A stretch of DNA of 63,023 nucleotides from Castellaniella sp. GTDB lineage: Bacteria > Pseudomonadota > Gammaproteobacteria > Burkholderiales > Burkholderiaceae_B. The notes beneath the pieces are model-generated. The model made no database searches. It was not told the DNA's origin and saw nothing but the letters and a program-made list of their open reading frames with translations. The stretch covers positions 1-63,023 of the forward strand of contig JAHRWZ010000017.1 in NCBI GenBank assembly GCA_019104865.1, written 5' to 3'. Every line of letters starts with the position of its first letter. Positions within the stretch are counted from its first letter, which is position 1. Position numbers and translations under genes: made by a program. Of the stretch, positions 51,403 through 60,023 are shown piece after piece.

Positions 51403-52764
51403 TTAGGCGTAGCCACCCATCTTGCAACCCAGCAGGCCCACTGTCGGCAGGACGTCCTTGCCGTTGACGACCTGGACGATCTCGAAGAAGTCTTCCGGAT
51501 TCTTCATGTCGGCCGGTTTCTTGCCGCGCAGGATCGGGAAGTCGACGATCCCCTGGTGGTCCTCGGCGCGGAAAGTGACCTTGCCCACCGGGCTGTCACG
51601 CACCTCACCGGCTTCCAGGGCCTTGACGACATCCACCGGATAGAAGCTCTTGGCCCGTTCCACCGCGTCGGCCCACAACACCAGGGCCAGGTAGGCATAC
51701 ATGGCCGAATCCCGGGGCTTGCCGCCGAACTTCTTCTCGTAGGCCTCGACGAAGTCCTTGGCGACCGGATTGTTGTCCTGCATCGTCCACCAGAAACCCT
51801 GCGCGGCGTAGACGCCTTGCATGATGTCGGCACCGACTTCTTTTTCGAGGTAGGCGGACATGTAGGGGATCACGATCTTCATCTTGTCGAGCAGACCGAA
51901 CTGCTTGGCCTGCTTGATGGCGTTGGCGGCGTCGGCCCCATAGGCCACGACGACCAGCACATCGGCATCCGTGTTGGCGATGTTGATCAGGTACGAGCTG
52001 TAATCCTTCGCGCCCAGCGGGTGGACCTGATTGGTGACGGTCTTCCAGCCTTCCTTCTCGGTGAATTCCTTCATCGACTGGGTGGTCGTGTGGCCGTAGG
52101 TGTAATCCGGCGTCAGGTACGCGGCCTTGCGATTCTTGCCGAGTTCCTTCGCGACGACCGGCGCGATGGCCTTGCAGGCCATATAGGCGAAATAGCACAG
52201 ACGAAAGCCGTAACGCTGGCAGTCCACACCGGTGGTTTCGTTGGAACCCGAAATGGCCGTGAAATAAGGCGTGTGTTCGCGGTTGCAGACCTTCTGCAGG
52301 GCGATGGCCACCGCGCTGCTGGTGCTGCCGGCGATCATCAGCGCCTTGTTGTCATGAATGAAGCGCGTGGCGGCCTGCACGCCGGTATTGGGCTTGGTTT
52401 CGGCGTCGGCCGAGCCCAATACCAGTTTCTTGCCCAGGATGCCTTTCTTGATCAGGGGAGAGAGCTTCTGGACCTGCGGGGCTCCCGCGTTGATCTGTTC
52501 GGCGGCCAGCTCGTAGCCGTTCTTCTGTTCGGCACCCTGGGCAGAATACGGACCGGTCAGGTCAACCGTCAGGCCCACGAACACGGAGTCGCCATTGGCG
52601 CCCGCCGGCCAGGCGCCCAGGGGCTTCTTGTCTTCCGCCATCGCAACCCGGGCCGTGGCGGGCAGCAGCATGCCGCCTGCCACCCCGGCCGCGCCGGCCT
52701 TGAGCACGGAACGGCGCTTGACCTGCGCCTGCATGGCTTGACCCAACGAATTGTTGTCTTTCAT
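51403..52764 (-). CDS. Periplasmic substrate-binding protein with Tat signal (third transporter)
   Basis: A 453-residue Peripla_BP_6 protein. The N-terminus has a twin-arginine signal (KRRSVLKAGAAGVAGG) with a long n-region, and a cut after VAMA. The mature domain continues GDSVFVGLTVDLTGPYSAQG. Tat export implies folding, perhaps with ligand, before export; the Liv proteins of modules A and B use Sec signals. Cysteines occur in KVCNREH, VDCQRYG and CYFAYMACK. It is probably linked to urea/amide or other small-molecule uptake in this family, but I cannot assign the ligand. Confidence 0.92.
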   Translation of the reverse strand: MKDNNSLGQAMQAQVKRRSVLKAGAAGVAGGMLLPATARVAMAEDKKPLGAWPAGANGDSVFVGLTVDLTGPYSAQGAEQKNGYELAAEQINAGAPQVQKLSPLIKKGILGKKLVLGSADAETKPNTGVQAATRFIHDNKALMIAGSTSSAVAIALQKVCNREHTPYFTAISGSNETTGVDCQRYGFRLCYFAYMACKAIAPVVAKELGKNRKAAYLTPDYTYGHTTTQSMKEFTEKEGWKTVTNQVHPLGAKDYSSYLINIANTDADVLVVVAYGADAANAIKQAKQFGLLDKMKIVIPYMSAYLEKEVGADIMQGVYAAQGFWWTMQDNNPVAKDFVEAYEKKFGGKPRDSAMYAYLALVLWADAVERAKSFYPVDVVKALEAGEVRDSPVGKVTFRAEDHQGIVDFPILRGKKPADMKNPEDFFEIVQVVNGKDVLPTVGLLGCKMGGYA

Positions 52765-53145
52765 TGTTTCGTCTCCTGATTTTTTGAGTGGTCCCGGACA
52801 CCGATGGCACCCGGCTGAGGAACTGTGTTTCAGTCAATCACCCGCGCTTTGTTTTTATGCTCGAAGCAGCTTTGTTTTTATCGTGCAGAGAAACAGACAG
52901 TCGGATTTCTGCGTGACGTTATTAGGAAATTTGAAACTTACGCAGAACTTACGTGAATTTTGAACACTACGGAGAGACGGCCAACCCCCATTGAACCGGA
53001 TACGACAATATCGATTTAAAAACCAGATAAGTCATTGATATCTAGCGATATTCAGATAATCTGAAAATTGATGCGATGCAATAAAATCAGGGTTTATGCG
53101 TAAGGGAAATCCGCAGGTTGGATTGTTCTGTCATATTGCACTGCA
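52765..53145. other. AT-rich intergenic region without a gene
   Basis: About 380 bases between the binding-protein start and the terminator of the next - strand operon. It is visibly much richer in A and T than its surroundings. It must hold the promoter of the third Liv operon. Short dyads are present (TGATATC-TAGC-GATATTCA near 53035-53053 and CAGATAATCTG near 53054-53064), but I see no FNR box, no sigma-54 consensus and no credible ORF. Confidence 0.6.
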
Positions 53146-53146
53146 A

Positions 53147-53175
53147 AATAAAAACGGGGTCCGCCAGGACCCCGT
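53147..53175 (-). terminator. Rho-independent terminator of the ispH-to-ydgA-like operon
   Basis: Perfect nine-base arms ACGGGGTCC / GGACCCCGT around GCCA; on the - strand the hairpin is followed by TTTTATTTT. It lies 25 bases after the stop of the YdgA-like gene. Confidence 0.85.
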
Positions 53176-53200
53176 TGATTCAAGCCAAAACTATCGGATT

Positions 53201-54634
53201 TCAGTTCCCCATCCCCAGGGCCGAATCGACGCGGCCGGCAAAGGCGGCGGGCGTCATCTCTGTCCCATTGACCGTCATCCGGCCATCGGCATAACGGACA
53301 TCGGCCAGCACCTGGCCATCTTTCTGACTCACCAGCCCCTGGCGCTCGAGACGGCCCGCATACTGATCGAACATCATGCTGAACAGGGCGATAGCCACGT
53401 CCGGATTGCCGCCTGTCTGGCTCTGGCGCAGCACCTGCAGCAGCATGGGCTTGGACAACAGCAGATGCGCCGACACCTGACCGATGCCTTGTTCGATCAG
53501 GCCGCCCAGGTCCTGTGGCGCATCGTCGCCAGCCGGCCGGAACTGCGCCTGGGCCCGGATCTCGGTCCTGCCCTGGGGAGTGGTCCAGTTCAGCGTATCG
53601 AGGGACACGCGCGGCGAGGACGCCAGGACAGGCATCATCAGGATCCGCAAGCGCTGCTCGTCCTGGGCCGACAACGGGGCCGAATCATCGCCCCGGTTGG
53701 CCTGGATCTGTTCCAGCGCCAGGATCAGCGGCCGCAGGGCGACGATATCCAGCTGTTCGACGGACGCCTTGAGCTGCATCGTGCCCATGTCCTGCGAACC
53801 AACCCGCACCTGCCCCAGATCGTACTGGACGCGGCTGTCGAGCAGACTGCCGGTGCGCGCGGCCTCCATGCCGAACGACGGCTGACGAAAGAGCACCTCG
53901 CCAGATTCGGGGCTGAGGAAGCGGGCCTGGTTCAGGCGGATCCGCTGACGGGACTGCAGATCGGCATCCCCGCTACGCGTGGTCTGACTGTCGAATTCCA
54001 GCCCCTGCAGCTGAACCCTGGCGCCCGAATCCGGTGCCAGGACATCCAGCGAGTCCATATGCCCGGACAGCACGGTCCGCCGGTCCCGGGAATCATGGTC
54101 CACCGTCAGCGTCCCGCCGCTGAAATCCAGGCTCTTGTCCGCGGCGTGCACCGGGACGAAGCGCCAGACCGACGCGATGTGGCCGTCGAACCCCACCCGG
54201 GAATCCGCCTCCCAGGGCGCAGTCCCGCCAGGCAGCGCGTCGAACCAGGGCTGCCAGGTGCCGCCTGGCAGGGGGCGCACCTGGCTGAATGCCGCCAGGG
54301 GCCGCCAGAAACCAGCCTTCACCGCCGCCAGAGGCCAGGGACCATGCCGCAGATCGTCTTCCAGCGACAGGGTCTGCGTGGACCCGCCGTCATCCCGAAA
54401 TTCAAAGACATAGCGCACCTGCGAGGCAAACAGCCCCCGCCGGTAATCGTCGATCCGCAGGACCGGCCGGGGATCGTTGGAGGTCCATTGGGCCTGGATT
54501 TCCTGGTTTGCCTGAGCCACCCAGGATTCGATGGATTGCTGGGCGAGCCGCCCCGCATACCACGAGGCGCCGCCATATGCGACGACGATGACGACCACCA
54601 GGCCGGTGATGACTTTCAGGGAACGACGGCTCAT
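53201..54634 (-). CDS. YdgA-like (DUF945) envelope protein
   Basis: A 477-residue protein with an uncleaved N-terminal helix (LKVITGLVVVIVVAYGGASW) that anchors a large periplasmic domain, and DUF945 features such as YRRGLFASQVRYVF, LSLEDDLRHGPWPL and the C-terminal VADVRYADGRMTVNG-like end. The function of the family is not established. ATG 54634 overlaps the stop of the dehydrogenase gene by four bases. Confidence 0.8.
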   Translation of the reverse strand: MSRRSLKVITGLVVVIVVAYGGASWYAGRLAQQSIESWVAQANQEIQAQWTSNDPRPVLRIDDYRRGLFASQVRYVFEFRDDGGSTQTLSLEDDLRHGPWPLAAVKAGFWRPLAAFSQVRPLPGGTWQPWFDALPGGTAPWEADSRVGFDGHIASVWRFVPVHAADKSLDFSGGTLTVDHDSRDRRTVLSGHMDSLDVLAPDSGARVQLQGLEFDSQTTRSGDADLQSRQRIRLNQARFLSPESGEVLFRQPSFGMEAARTGSLLDSRVQYDLGQVRVGSQDMGTMQLKASVEQLDIVALRPLILALEQIQANRGDDSAPLSAQDEQRLRILMMPVLASSPRVSLDTLNWTTPQGRTEIRAQAQFRPAGDDAPQDLGGLIEQGIGQVSAHLLLSKPMLLQVLRQSQTGGNPDVAIALFSMMFDQYAGRLERQGLVSQKDGQVLADVRYADGRMTVNGTEMTPAAFAGRVDSALGMGN

Positions 54635-55506
54635 GCGCGGTCTCCAGCCCGGTCGAATAAACGGATCAATTGGGATACATCGGCGGCCCCCAGCCCGTGG
54701 CGGCTGGCCAGCCGGTAATTCTGGCCCGCCGCCGTCGCCACAGGAACGGCGGTCCCCTGGCTGCGCGCCAAAGCGGCGACAGTGTCCAGATCCTTCAGCA
54801 TCGTGTCCAGGCTGGCCTGCGCCTCGGCTGGCGCCTGGGTCATCCGAGGCACGAAGATCCGCAGCAGCGTCGAATCGGCCCAGCCACCCGTCAGCGCCTC
54901 GGTCAGCCGGGCGGCATCCACGCCCGCATCCTGCGCCAGGGCCACGGCCTCGGCAATGGCGGCGATCGTGGTGGCGACGATCGTCTGATTGCAGAGTTTG
55001 GCAACCTGCCCCGCGCCCACGGGGCCCAGATGGGTGACCCGCTGCGCGTAGGCCCGCAGCACTGGTGCAACCTGATCACACACGTCAGCGGGGCCACCCG
55101 CCATGATGGCCAGCGTGCCTGCGGCCGCGCCGCCCGTCCCGCCGGACACCGGCGCATCCAGCCAGATCGCGCCGTTGGCCTGCGCCAGGCGGTCGGCGAA
55201 TATCCGGGTGTCTGTCGGCGGAATCGAAGAATGATCGACCAGGACCCGCAGCGAACCGGACCCTGCCAGGCCGTCCGCCCCGAAGACCACGGATTCCACC
55301 GCCGCCGCATCGAACAAGCACAAGGCCACCCAGGTGCAGGCATCTGCCAGTTCGCGCGGTGTGGCGTGTGCCTGCGCGCCTTCGGCCGCCAGCTGACGCG
55401 CGGGCGCCGGGGAACGATTCCAGACATGGACCTGATGGCCCGCCTGCAACAGGCGCCTGACCATCGGCACGCCCATGCGCCCCAATCCGCAAAAGCCGAT
55501 CTTCAT
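54631..55506 (-). CDS. NAD(P)-dependent beta-hydroxyacid dehydrogenase (3-hydroxyisobutyrate dehydrogenase family)
   Basis: A 291-residue dehydrogenase. GLGRMGVPM is the nucleotide-binding loop, DAPVSGGTGGA the substrate motif, and the catalytic lysine sits in GAGQVAKLCNQ. It oxidises a 3-hydroxy acid or reduces a semialdehyde such as tartronate semialdehyde. ATG 55506 follows the ispH stop by ten bases. Confidence 0.9.
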   Translation of the reverse strand: MKIGFCGLGRMGVPMVRRLLQAGHQVHVWNRSPAPARQLAAEGAQAHATPRELADACTWVALCLFDAAAVESVVFGADGLAGSGSLRVLVDHSSIPPTDTRIFADRLAQANGAIWLDAPVSGGTGGAAAGTLAIMAGGPADVCDQVAPVLRAYAQRVTHLGPVGAGQVAKLCNQTIVATTIAAIAEAVALAQDAGVDAARLTEALTGGWADSTLLRIFVPRMTQAPAEAQASLDTMLKDLDTVAALARSQGTAVPVATAAGQNYRLASRHGLGAADVSQLIRLFDRAGDRA

Positions 55507-55516
55507 AGGTAGGAAA

Positions 55517-56512
55517 TTAGGATTCGTCGTGGAGCTTGCGAGACAATTCTCGCGGCAATGGGAAGGACACCTGCTCGCGCACGCCGTCGAGGGGCCGCAC
55601 CGACCGCACGCCGAGTTCCCGCAAGCGGTCGAGCACCTGCTGGACCAGGGCTTCGGGCGCCGAGGCCCCCGCCGTCACACCGACACGGCGCGCGGTTTCC
55701 AGCCATTCGGGGCGGATCATATCGGGGTGATCCAGCAGATACGCGGTCACCCCCTTGCGTTCGGCTACTTCGCGCAGGCGGTTCGAATTGGAACTGTTGG
55801 GGCTGCCCACCACCAGCACCAGATCGCACTGCGGCGCCATGACGCGCACCGCGTCCTGGCGATTCTGGGTCGCATAGCAGATGTCGCTTTTTTTCGGTTC
55901 CGCAATGCCCGGAAAACGGGCACGCAAGGCGTCCGCCACCTGGGCGGCGTCGTCGATCGACAGTGTGGTCTGCGTCACGAACGCCAGGTTGCCCGGGTCG
56001 CGAACCTGCAGAACCTGCACGTCCTGGACGGTTTCCACCAGATACATGCCGTCGTCGGCCTGGCCCAGGGTGCCTTCGACCTCGGGGTGGCCCCGGTGGC
56101 CGATCATGATGACCTCACGGCCTTCCTGGCGCATGCGGGCGACTTCGACGTGGACCTTGGTCACCAGGGGGCACGTCGCATCGAAAATGCGCTGGCCGCG
56201 CTGTTCGGCCTCTGACCGCACGGCCCGCGATACCCCGTGCGCCGAGAAGATCACAATGGCCCCCGACGGCGCGTCCTCGAGTTCGTCGATGAACACCGCG
56301 CCCTTGGCCCGCAGATCCTCGACCACGTACCGGTTATGGACGATCTCGTGGCGTACGTAGATCGGTGCGCCATGAATTCCGAGCGCCCGCTCGACGATCT
56401 CGATGGCGCGATCCACCCCCGCGCAGAAGCCGCGCGGCTGGGCCAGGACGACCTCGGGCGCGGCGTCGTCCGGCGCATCGGCGGACACGGAATCGACAGG
56501 GCCGGATGTCAT
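55517..56512 (-). CDS. ispH: 4-hydroxy-3-methylbut-2-enyl diphosphate reductase IspH (LytB)
   Basis: A 331-residue iron-sulfur enzyme, last step of the MEP isoprenoid pathway. Cluster cysteines lie in QPRGFCAGV (C30), [11 protein letters not shown] and [11 protein letters not shown]; substrate residues in VRHEIVHN and FSAHGVS are present, and [11 protein letters not shown] is intact. ATG 56512 overlaps the FKBP stop by one base (TGATG). The slpA-ispH pairing is common in proteobacteria. Confidence 0.96.
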   Translation of the reverse strand: MTSGPVDSVSADAPDDAAPEVVLAQPRGFCAGVDRAIEIVERALGIHGAPIYVRHEIVHNRYVVEDLRAKGAVFIDELEDAPSGAIVIFSAHGVSRAVRSEAEQRGQRIFDATCPLVTKVHVEVARMRQEGREVIMIGHRGHPEVEGTLGQADDGMYLVETVQDVQVLQVRDPGNLAFVTQTTLSIDDAAQVADALRARFPGIAEPKKSDICYATQNRQDAVRVMAPQCDLVLVVGSPNSSNSNRLREVAERKGVTAYLLDHPDMIRPEWLETARRVGVTAGASAPEALVQQVLDRLRELGVRSVRPLDGVREQVSFPLPRELSRKLHDES

Positions 56513-56982
56513 CACAAAACCCCCAGGATCCGGATTTCGACCTGCAGATCGATGCCGGCCAGCGGGTGGTTGAAGTCGAACAATGCGGAATCGCCCTGCA
56601 AGGTCTTGAGCACGCCCGAATAGCGTCCACCCTGGGGTGCGACGAATTCGATCATGTCACCCGCTTCGAACACCGTGTCCGGGGGGGCATTGCGCACCAT
56701 TTCGTCGTGCGAGATCCAGCGCAGCAGTTCGGGGTTGCGGTCACCGTACGCCTGCGCGGCGGGCAGGTCCACCATGAAGTGCTCGTCTTCGGACCGGTCC
56801 AGCAACAGGGCTTCCAGGCCGGGCGCCCATTGCCCGATCCCCATCTGCAAGGTGGCGGGCCGATCCAGAAACGTATCGACGAATGCGGTGCCGGCGGCCG
56901 GCCCCGTCAGCGGCTCGATGCGGTAGTGCAGCGTGACATAAGAGTCCGGACGGACGTGCGCTGCGGCATGGGAAGAGGTCAA
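56512..56982 (-). CDS. FKBP-type peptidyl-prolyl isomerase, SlpA type, TTG start
   Basis: A 156-residue FKBP with an IF domain. YVTLHYRIE is the first strand, [13 protein letters not shown] the binding-site region, and [11 protein letters not shown] lies in the flap. The frame is closed upstream by TGA six bases earlier; TTG at 56982 is the best start, giving [20 protein letters not shown]. It is coupled to ispH by TGATG. Confidence 0.9.
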   Translation of the reverse strand: MTSSHAAAHVRPDSYVTLHYRIEPLTGPAAGTAFVDTFLDRPATLQMGIGQWAPGLEALLLDRSEDEHFMVDLPAAQAYGDRNPELLRWISHDEMVRNAPPDTVFEAGDMIEFVAPQGGRYSGVLKTLQGDSALFDFNHPLAGIDLQVEIRILGVL

Positions 56983-57033
56983 AATGGTTCACCACTCAAA
57001 AATCAGTCAAACCCGCTTATTTTAGGGCCTATC

Positions 57034-57711
57034 ATGCCACAAGACAGCCAATCCCCCTGCGGCGAACGTCCTCGCGAACGTCTGCTGCGGCACGGCGTGC
57101 ATGCGCTGACCACCGCCGAACTGCTGGCCGTGCTGCTGCGCACCGGCACCCGCGGGCGCAACGCGGTGGATATGGGCCGCGACCTGGTCGAACACTTCGG
57201 CGGATTGCGCCGCCTGTTGTCGGCGGAAGCCGAATCCCTGCTGGCCTTTCCCGGCCTGGGAACAGCCAAGACCTGCGAACTGCTGGCCGTCCAGGAATTA
57301 GGGCGCCGCGCCCTGGAGGAACCGCTGCGCAACGGCCGGGCGCTCAGCCAGCCCGACCGGGTCAAGCAGTTCTGCGCCATGCGCCTGGCGCACCTGCGCG
57401 TGGAACACTGCATCGCCCTGTTCCTGGATACCCAGCTGCAACTGATCGACTGCGCGGAGATCGCGCGCGGCACCCTGTCGCACGCGTCGATTTATCCGCG
57501 CGAAGTCGTCCGGGCCGCCCTGGGTCACCACGCGGCCGCGCTGATCCTGGCGCACAATCACCCTTCCGGGCTTTCCGAACCCAGCCCGGCCGACATCGCC
57601 CTGACCCGCCAGCTGAAGCAGGCTCTGTCGCTGGTGGACGTGCGGCTGCTGGATCATCTGGTGGTGGGCGCCACCGAGGTCACGTCCCTGGCCGAGCGCG
57701 GCCAGATCTGA
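57034..57711 (+). CDS. radC: JAB/MPN-domain protein RadC
   Basis: A 225-residue RadC. An N-terminal helix-hairpin-helix part (FPGLGTAKTCELLAVQELGR) precedes the JAMM metal site HNHPSGLSEPSPAD, where HxH and D are ligands. The family was once tied to DNA repair but its role is unsettled. The start ATG 57034 is divergent from the FKBP gene with a 51-base gap. Confidence 0.95.
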   Translation: MPQDSQSPCGERPRERLLRHGVHALTTAELLAVLLRTGTRGRNAVDMGRDLVEHFGGLRRLLSAEAESLLAFPGLGTAKTCELLAVQELGRRALEEPLRNGRALSQPDRVKQFCAMRLAHLRVEHCIALFLDTQLQLIDCAEIARGTLSHASIYPREVVRAALGHHAAALILAHNHPSGLSEPSPADIALTRQLKQALSLVDVRLLDHLVVGATEVTSLAERGQI

Positions 57712-57769
57712 ACCCCATGCGCTGCCTGGGACAATATCCGTACGCCCGGCCAGCCACCCAGGATCGTCT

Positions 57770-57799
57770 TTGCCACACGCGCTAGCGACATGGTAGAAT
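57770..57799 (+). promoter_or_regulatory. Sigma-70-like promoter of rpmE type B
   Basis: TTGCCA (57770-57775) and TAGAAT (57794-57799) are 18 bases apart, about 90 bases upstream of the rpmE start. Both hexamers are close to consensus. Confidence 0.6.
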
Positions 57800-57889
57800 T
57801 TCTGGCTAACCCTGGATACGTTGCCAGGATCTTGATGTCAAAAGACATCCATCCGGCTGGCGACCCCATTACTATTTACGGACTTCACC

Positions 57890-58150
57890 ATGAAAGAAGG
57901 CATCCACCCCGAATACCGCGAGGTCGTGTTCCTGGACCTGCAGACCGGCAACAAATTCATTTCGCGCTCGTCTTTGTCCGCGCGTGAAACCACCGAGATC
58001 GACGGCAAGAGCTACCCGCTCTTTAAGTGCGACGTGACCTCGGAATCGCATCCGTTCTACACCGGCGCCCAGACCCGCATCGTCGAGACCGGCCGCGTGG
58101 AAAAATTCCGCGCCCGCTTCGCCCGCACGGCCGGCACCGTCAAGAAATAA
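57890..58150 (+). CDS. rpmE2: 50S ribosomal protein L31 type B
   Basis: An 86-residue L31. MKEGIHPEYREVVFLDLQTG and SHPFYTGAQ are diagnostic. The zinc-binding CxxC of type A L31 is absent (a single cysteine remains in FKCDV), so this is the zinc-independent paralogue. No Zur-type dyad is evident upstream. A terminator follows. Confidence 0.97.
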   Translation: MKEGIHPEYREVVFLDLQTGNKFISRSSLSARETTEIDGKSYPLFKCDVTSESHPFYTGAQTRIVETGRVEKFRARFARTAGTVKK

Positions 58151-58203
58151 TCGCCGCGACATTGGGTGGCATCCGGGTCCTGGACCCGATACACACCCAG
58201 TCC

Positions 58204-58230
58204 AAAGGCAGCCGTGCGGCTGCCTTTTTC
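58204..58230 (+). terminator. Rho-independent terminator of rpmE type B
   Basis: Perfect ten-base arms AAAGGCAGCC / GGCTGCCTTT around GTGC, ending in a run of five Ts, 54 bases after the L31 stop. Confidence 0.9.
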
Positions 58231-58271
58231 ATTTAACATGGGGTCCATCCCCATTTCCCGCTGCCTGCTCC

Positions 58272-60023
58272 GTGCACCCTGACGATCCGCAATCCACGCC
58301 TGCCAGGCTGACGGCCACGGCGGCTGCGAAACTGCCCCGCCTGTTCCTGCTGACGGTCGGGCTGGTCTACATCCTGTCCGGCCTGTTCTATCGGGACCCC
58401 TGGAAAACCGACGACGTCACCGGCCTGGCCACCATGCTGACCGCCCTGTCGGGCGAGGCCCATGCCTGGCTGCTGCCGCAGGTCGGGCATCTGGCGCAGT
58501 CCCAGGACGGCCCGCTGGTCACCTGGGTGGGGGCCATCTCGATCTGGTCGCTGCGCCCCCTGCTGGAGGTCTTCTTCACCCCGTTGAACGCGGCCATCAT
58601 CGCCTCGCGCATCCCCAACATCCTGTGGTTCGCGATCCTGACCAGTTCGATCTGGTACGGCACCTATCTGCTGGGCCGACGCGACGAAGCCCAGCCCCTG
58701 GCCCTGCCCTTTGGCGGCGAGCCCAGCGAACGCGATTACGGCCGCATGCTGGCCGACGCCGCCCTGCTGCTGATCGTCGCCACGGTCGGCATCATCTGGC
58801 GCATGCACGAAACCTCCGAAGTCCCCGCCGTCATCGCCTGCCAGGCACTAGCGTTCTACGCGGTCGCTCGGATGCTGGATCACCCGGTCTCGGGCGCCAT
58901 CACCCTGGGCGTGGCGGTCGGCGCGGCGTTCCTGGCGCGCGGCTGGCTCGGTTGTCTGCCCCTGATGCTGGGGATCCTGATCATCTTCGGGCAAAACGGC
59001 ACGCTCGCCAGTGAGCGCAAATGGCTGGCCGTCAGCGCGCTGATTGCCGCCACCCTGATGCTGCTCTGGTGGATCCCCGCCCGCACGTTCGGCCCCTACT
59101 GGACCGAAAGCTGGCTGCTCTGGACACGACACGCCTTCAACTGGCCCAGCGCACGCGCCTGGCTAAGCATCTTCCGCGACCTGCCCTGGTTCCTGTGGCC
59201 GACCTGGCCGCTGGCCCTGCTGGCGCTGTGGCGCTGGCGCGGCTGGTTCCGGGCGCCGCACATGCGCATCCCGCTGGGGTTCGCCCTCGGCGCGCTCATC
59301 ATCCTGCTGGCCAGCGCGGATCCCTTCGAACCCGAATACAGCACGTTGGCCGTCCCCTGCGCCGTGTTGGCGACCTTCGCGCTACCCACCCTGCGGCGCG
59401 GCGTGGTCAATACGCTGGACTGGTTCGCCGTCATGTGCTTCTCGCTGACCGCCGCAACCGTCTGGCTGGGCTGGATCGCCCTGCAGACCGGCTGGCCTAC
59501 CCAGATCGCCGCCAACATCGCCCGCCAGACCCGGGGCTTCGACGCCCACATCGCCTGGCCCGCGACATCGATCGCGATTCTGGGTTCCATCGCCTGGATC
59601 GCCCTGGTGCGCTGGCGCCTGCGCAACCACCCCGCCGGGCTGTGGCGCGGCACGGCGCTGTCGGCGGGCGGTCTGCTGATCAGCTGGCTGCTGCTGGCGA
59701 CCCTCTGGATGCCTGCATTCGACTACATCCGCAGCTACCGCGACGTGTCCGCCTCGCTGGCTCGCGTCCTGGCGAATGACCGCCAGCCGGGGGAATGCGT
59801 CCGCACCCAGGGCCTGGGTAGCGGTCAGCGCGCCTCCTTCCTGGTCTTCAACCAGATCGAGTTCAATTTCGACAGTCAGTGCCCGCTGCTGCTGCAGCAA
59901 CTCAGCACGCACGACGACGCCGGCGCGTCGCTTCGCCCCGGATATCAGACCCTCTGGGAAGGCCGCCGGGGGCCGGATCGACAGGAATACTTCCGCCTCG
60001 TGCGCGTGACGCCATCCCCATGA
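58272..60023 (+). CDS. ArnT/PMT-like membrane glycosyltransferase, GTG start
   Basis: A 583-residue polytopic protein (about 12 hydrophobic segments). The first loop has YRDPWKTDDVTGL with the acidic residues of the family, and a C-terminal soluble domain follows (PGECVRTQGLGSGQRASFLV). It starts at GTG 58272. Its stop overlaps the MATE start (ATGA). It is a distant relative of 43179-44759. The acceptor is unknown. Confidence 0.78.
   Translation: MHPDDPQSTPARLTATAAAKLPRLFLLTVGLVYILSGLFYRDPWKTDDVTGLATMLTALSGEAHAWLLPQVGHLAQSQDGPLVTWVGAISIWSLRPLLEVFFTPLNAAIIASRIPNILWFAILTSSIWYGTYLLGRRDEAQPLALPFGGEPSERDYGRMLADAALLLIVATVGIIWRMHETSEVPAVIACQALAFYAVARMLDHPVSGAITLGVAVGAAFLARGWLGCLPLMLGILIIFGQNGTLASERKWLAVSALIAATLMLLWWIPARTFGPYWTESWLLWTRHAFNWPSARAWLSIFRDLPWFLWPTWPLALLALWRWRGWFRAPHMRIPLGFALGALIILLASADPFEPEYSTLAVPCAVLATFALPTLRRGVVNTLDWFAVMCFSLTAATVWLGWIALQTGWPTQIAANIARQTRGFDAHIAWPATSIAILGSIAWIALVRWRLRNHPAGLWRGTALSAGGLLISWLLLATLWMPAFDYIRSYRDVSASLARVLANDRQPGECVRTQGLGSGQRASFLVFNQIEFNFDSQCPLLLQQLSTHDDAGASLRPGYQTLWEGRRGPDRQEYFRLVRVTPSP

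Noticed and set aside
52801..52816. TGGCAC near 52806 as a sigma-54 promoter element
   Set aside because: The matching TTGC/GC element at the required distance is missing.
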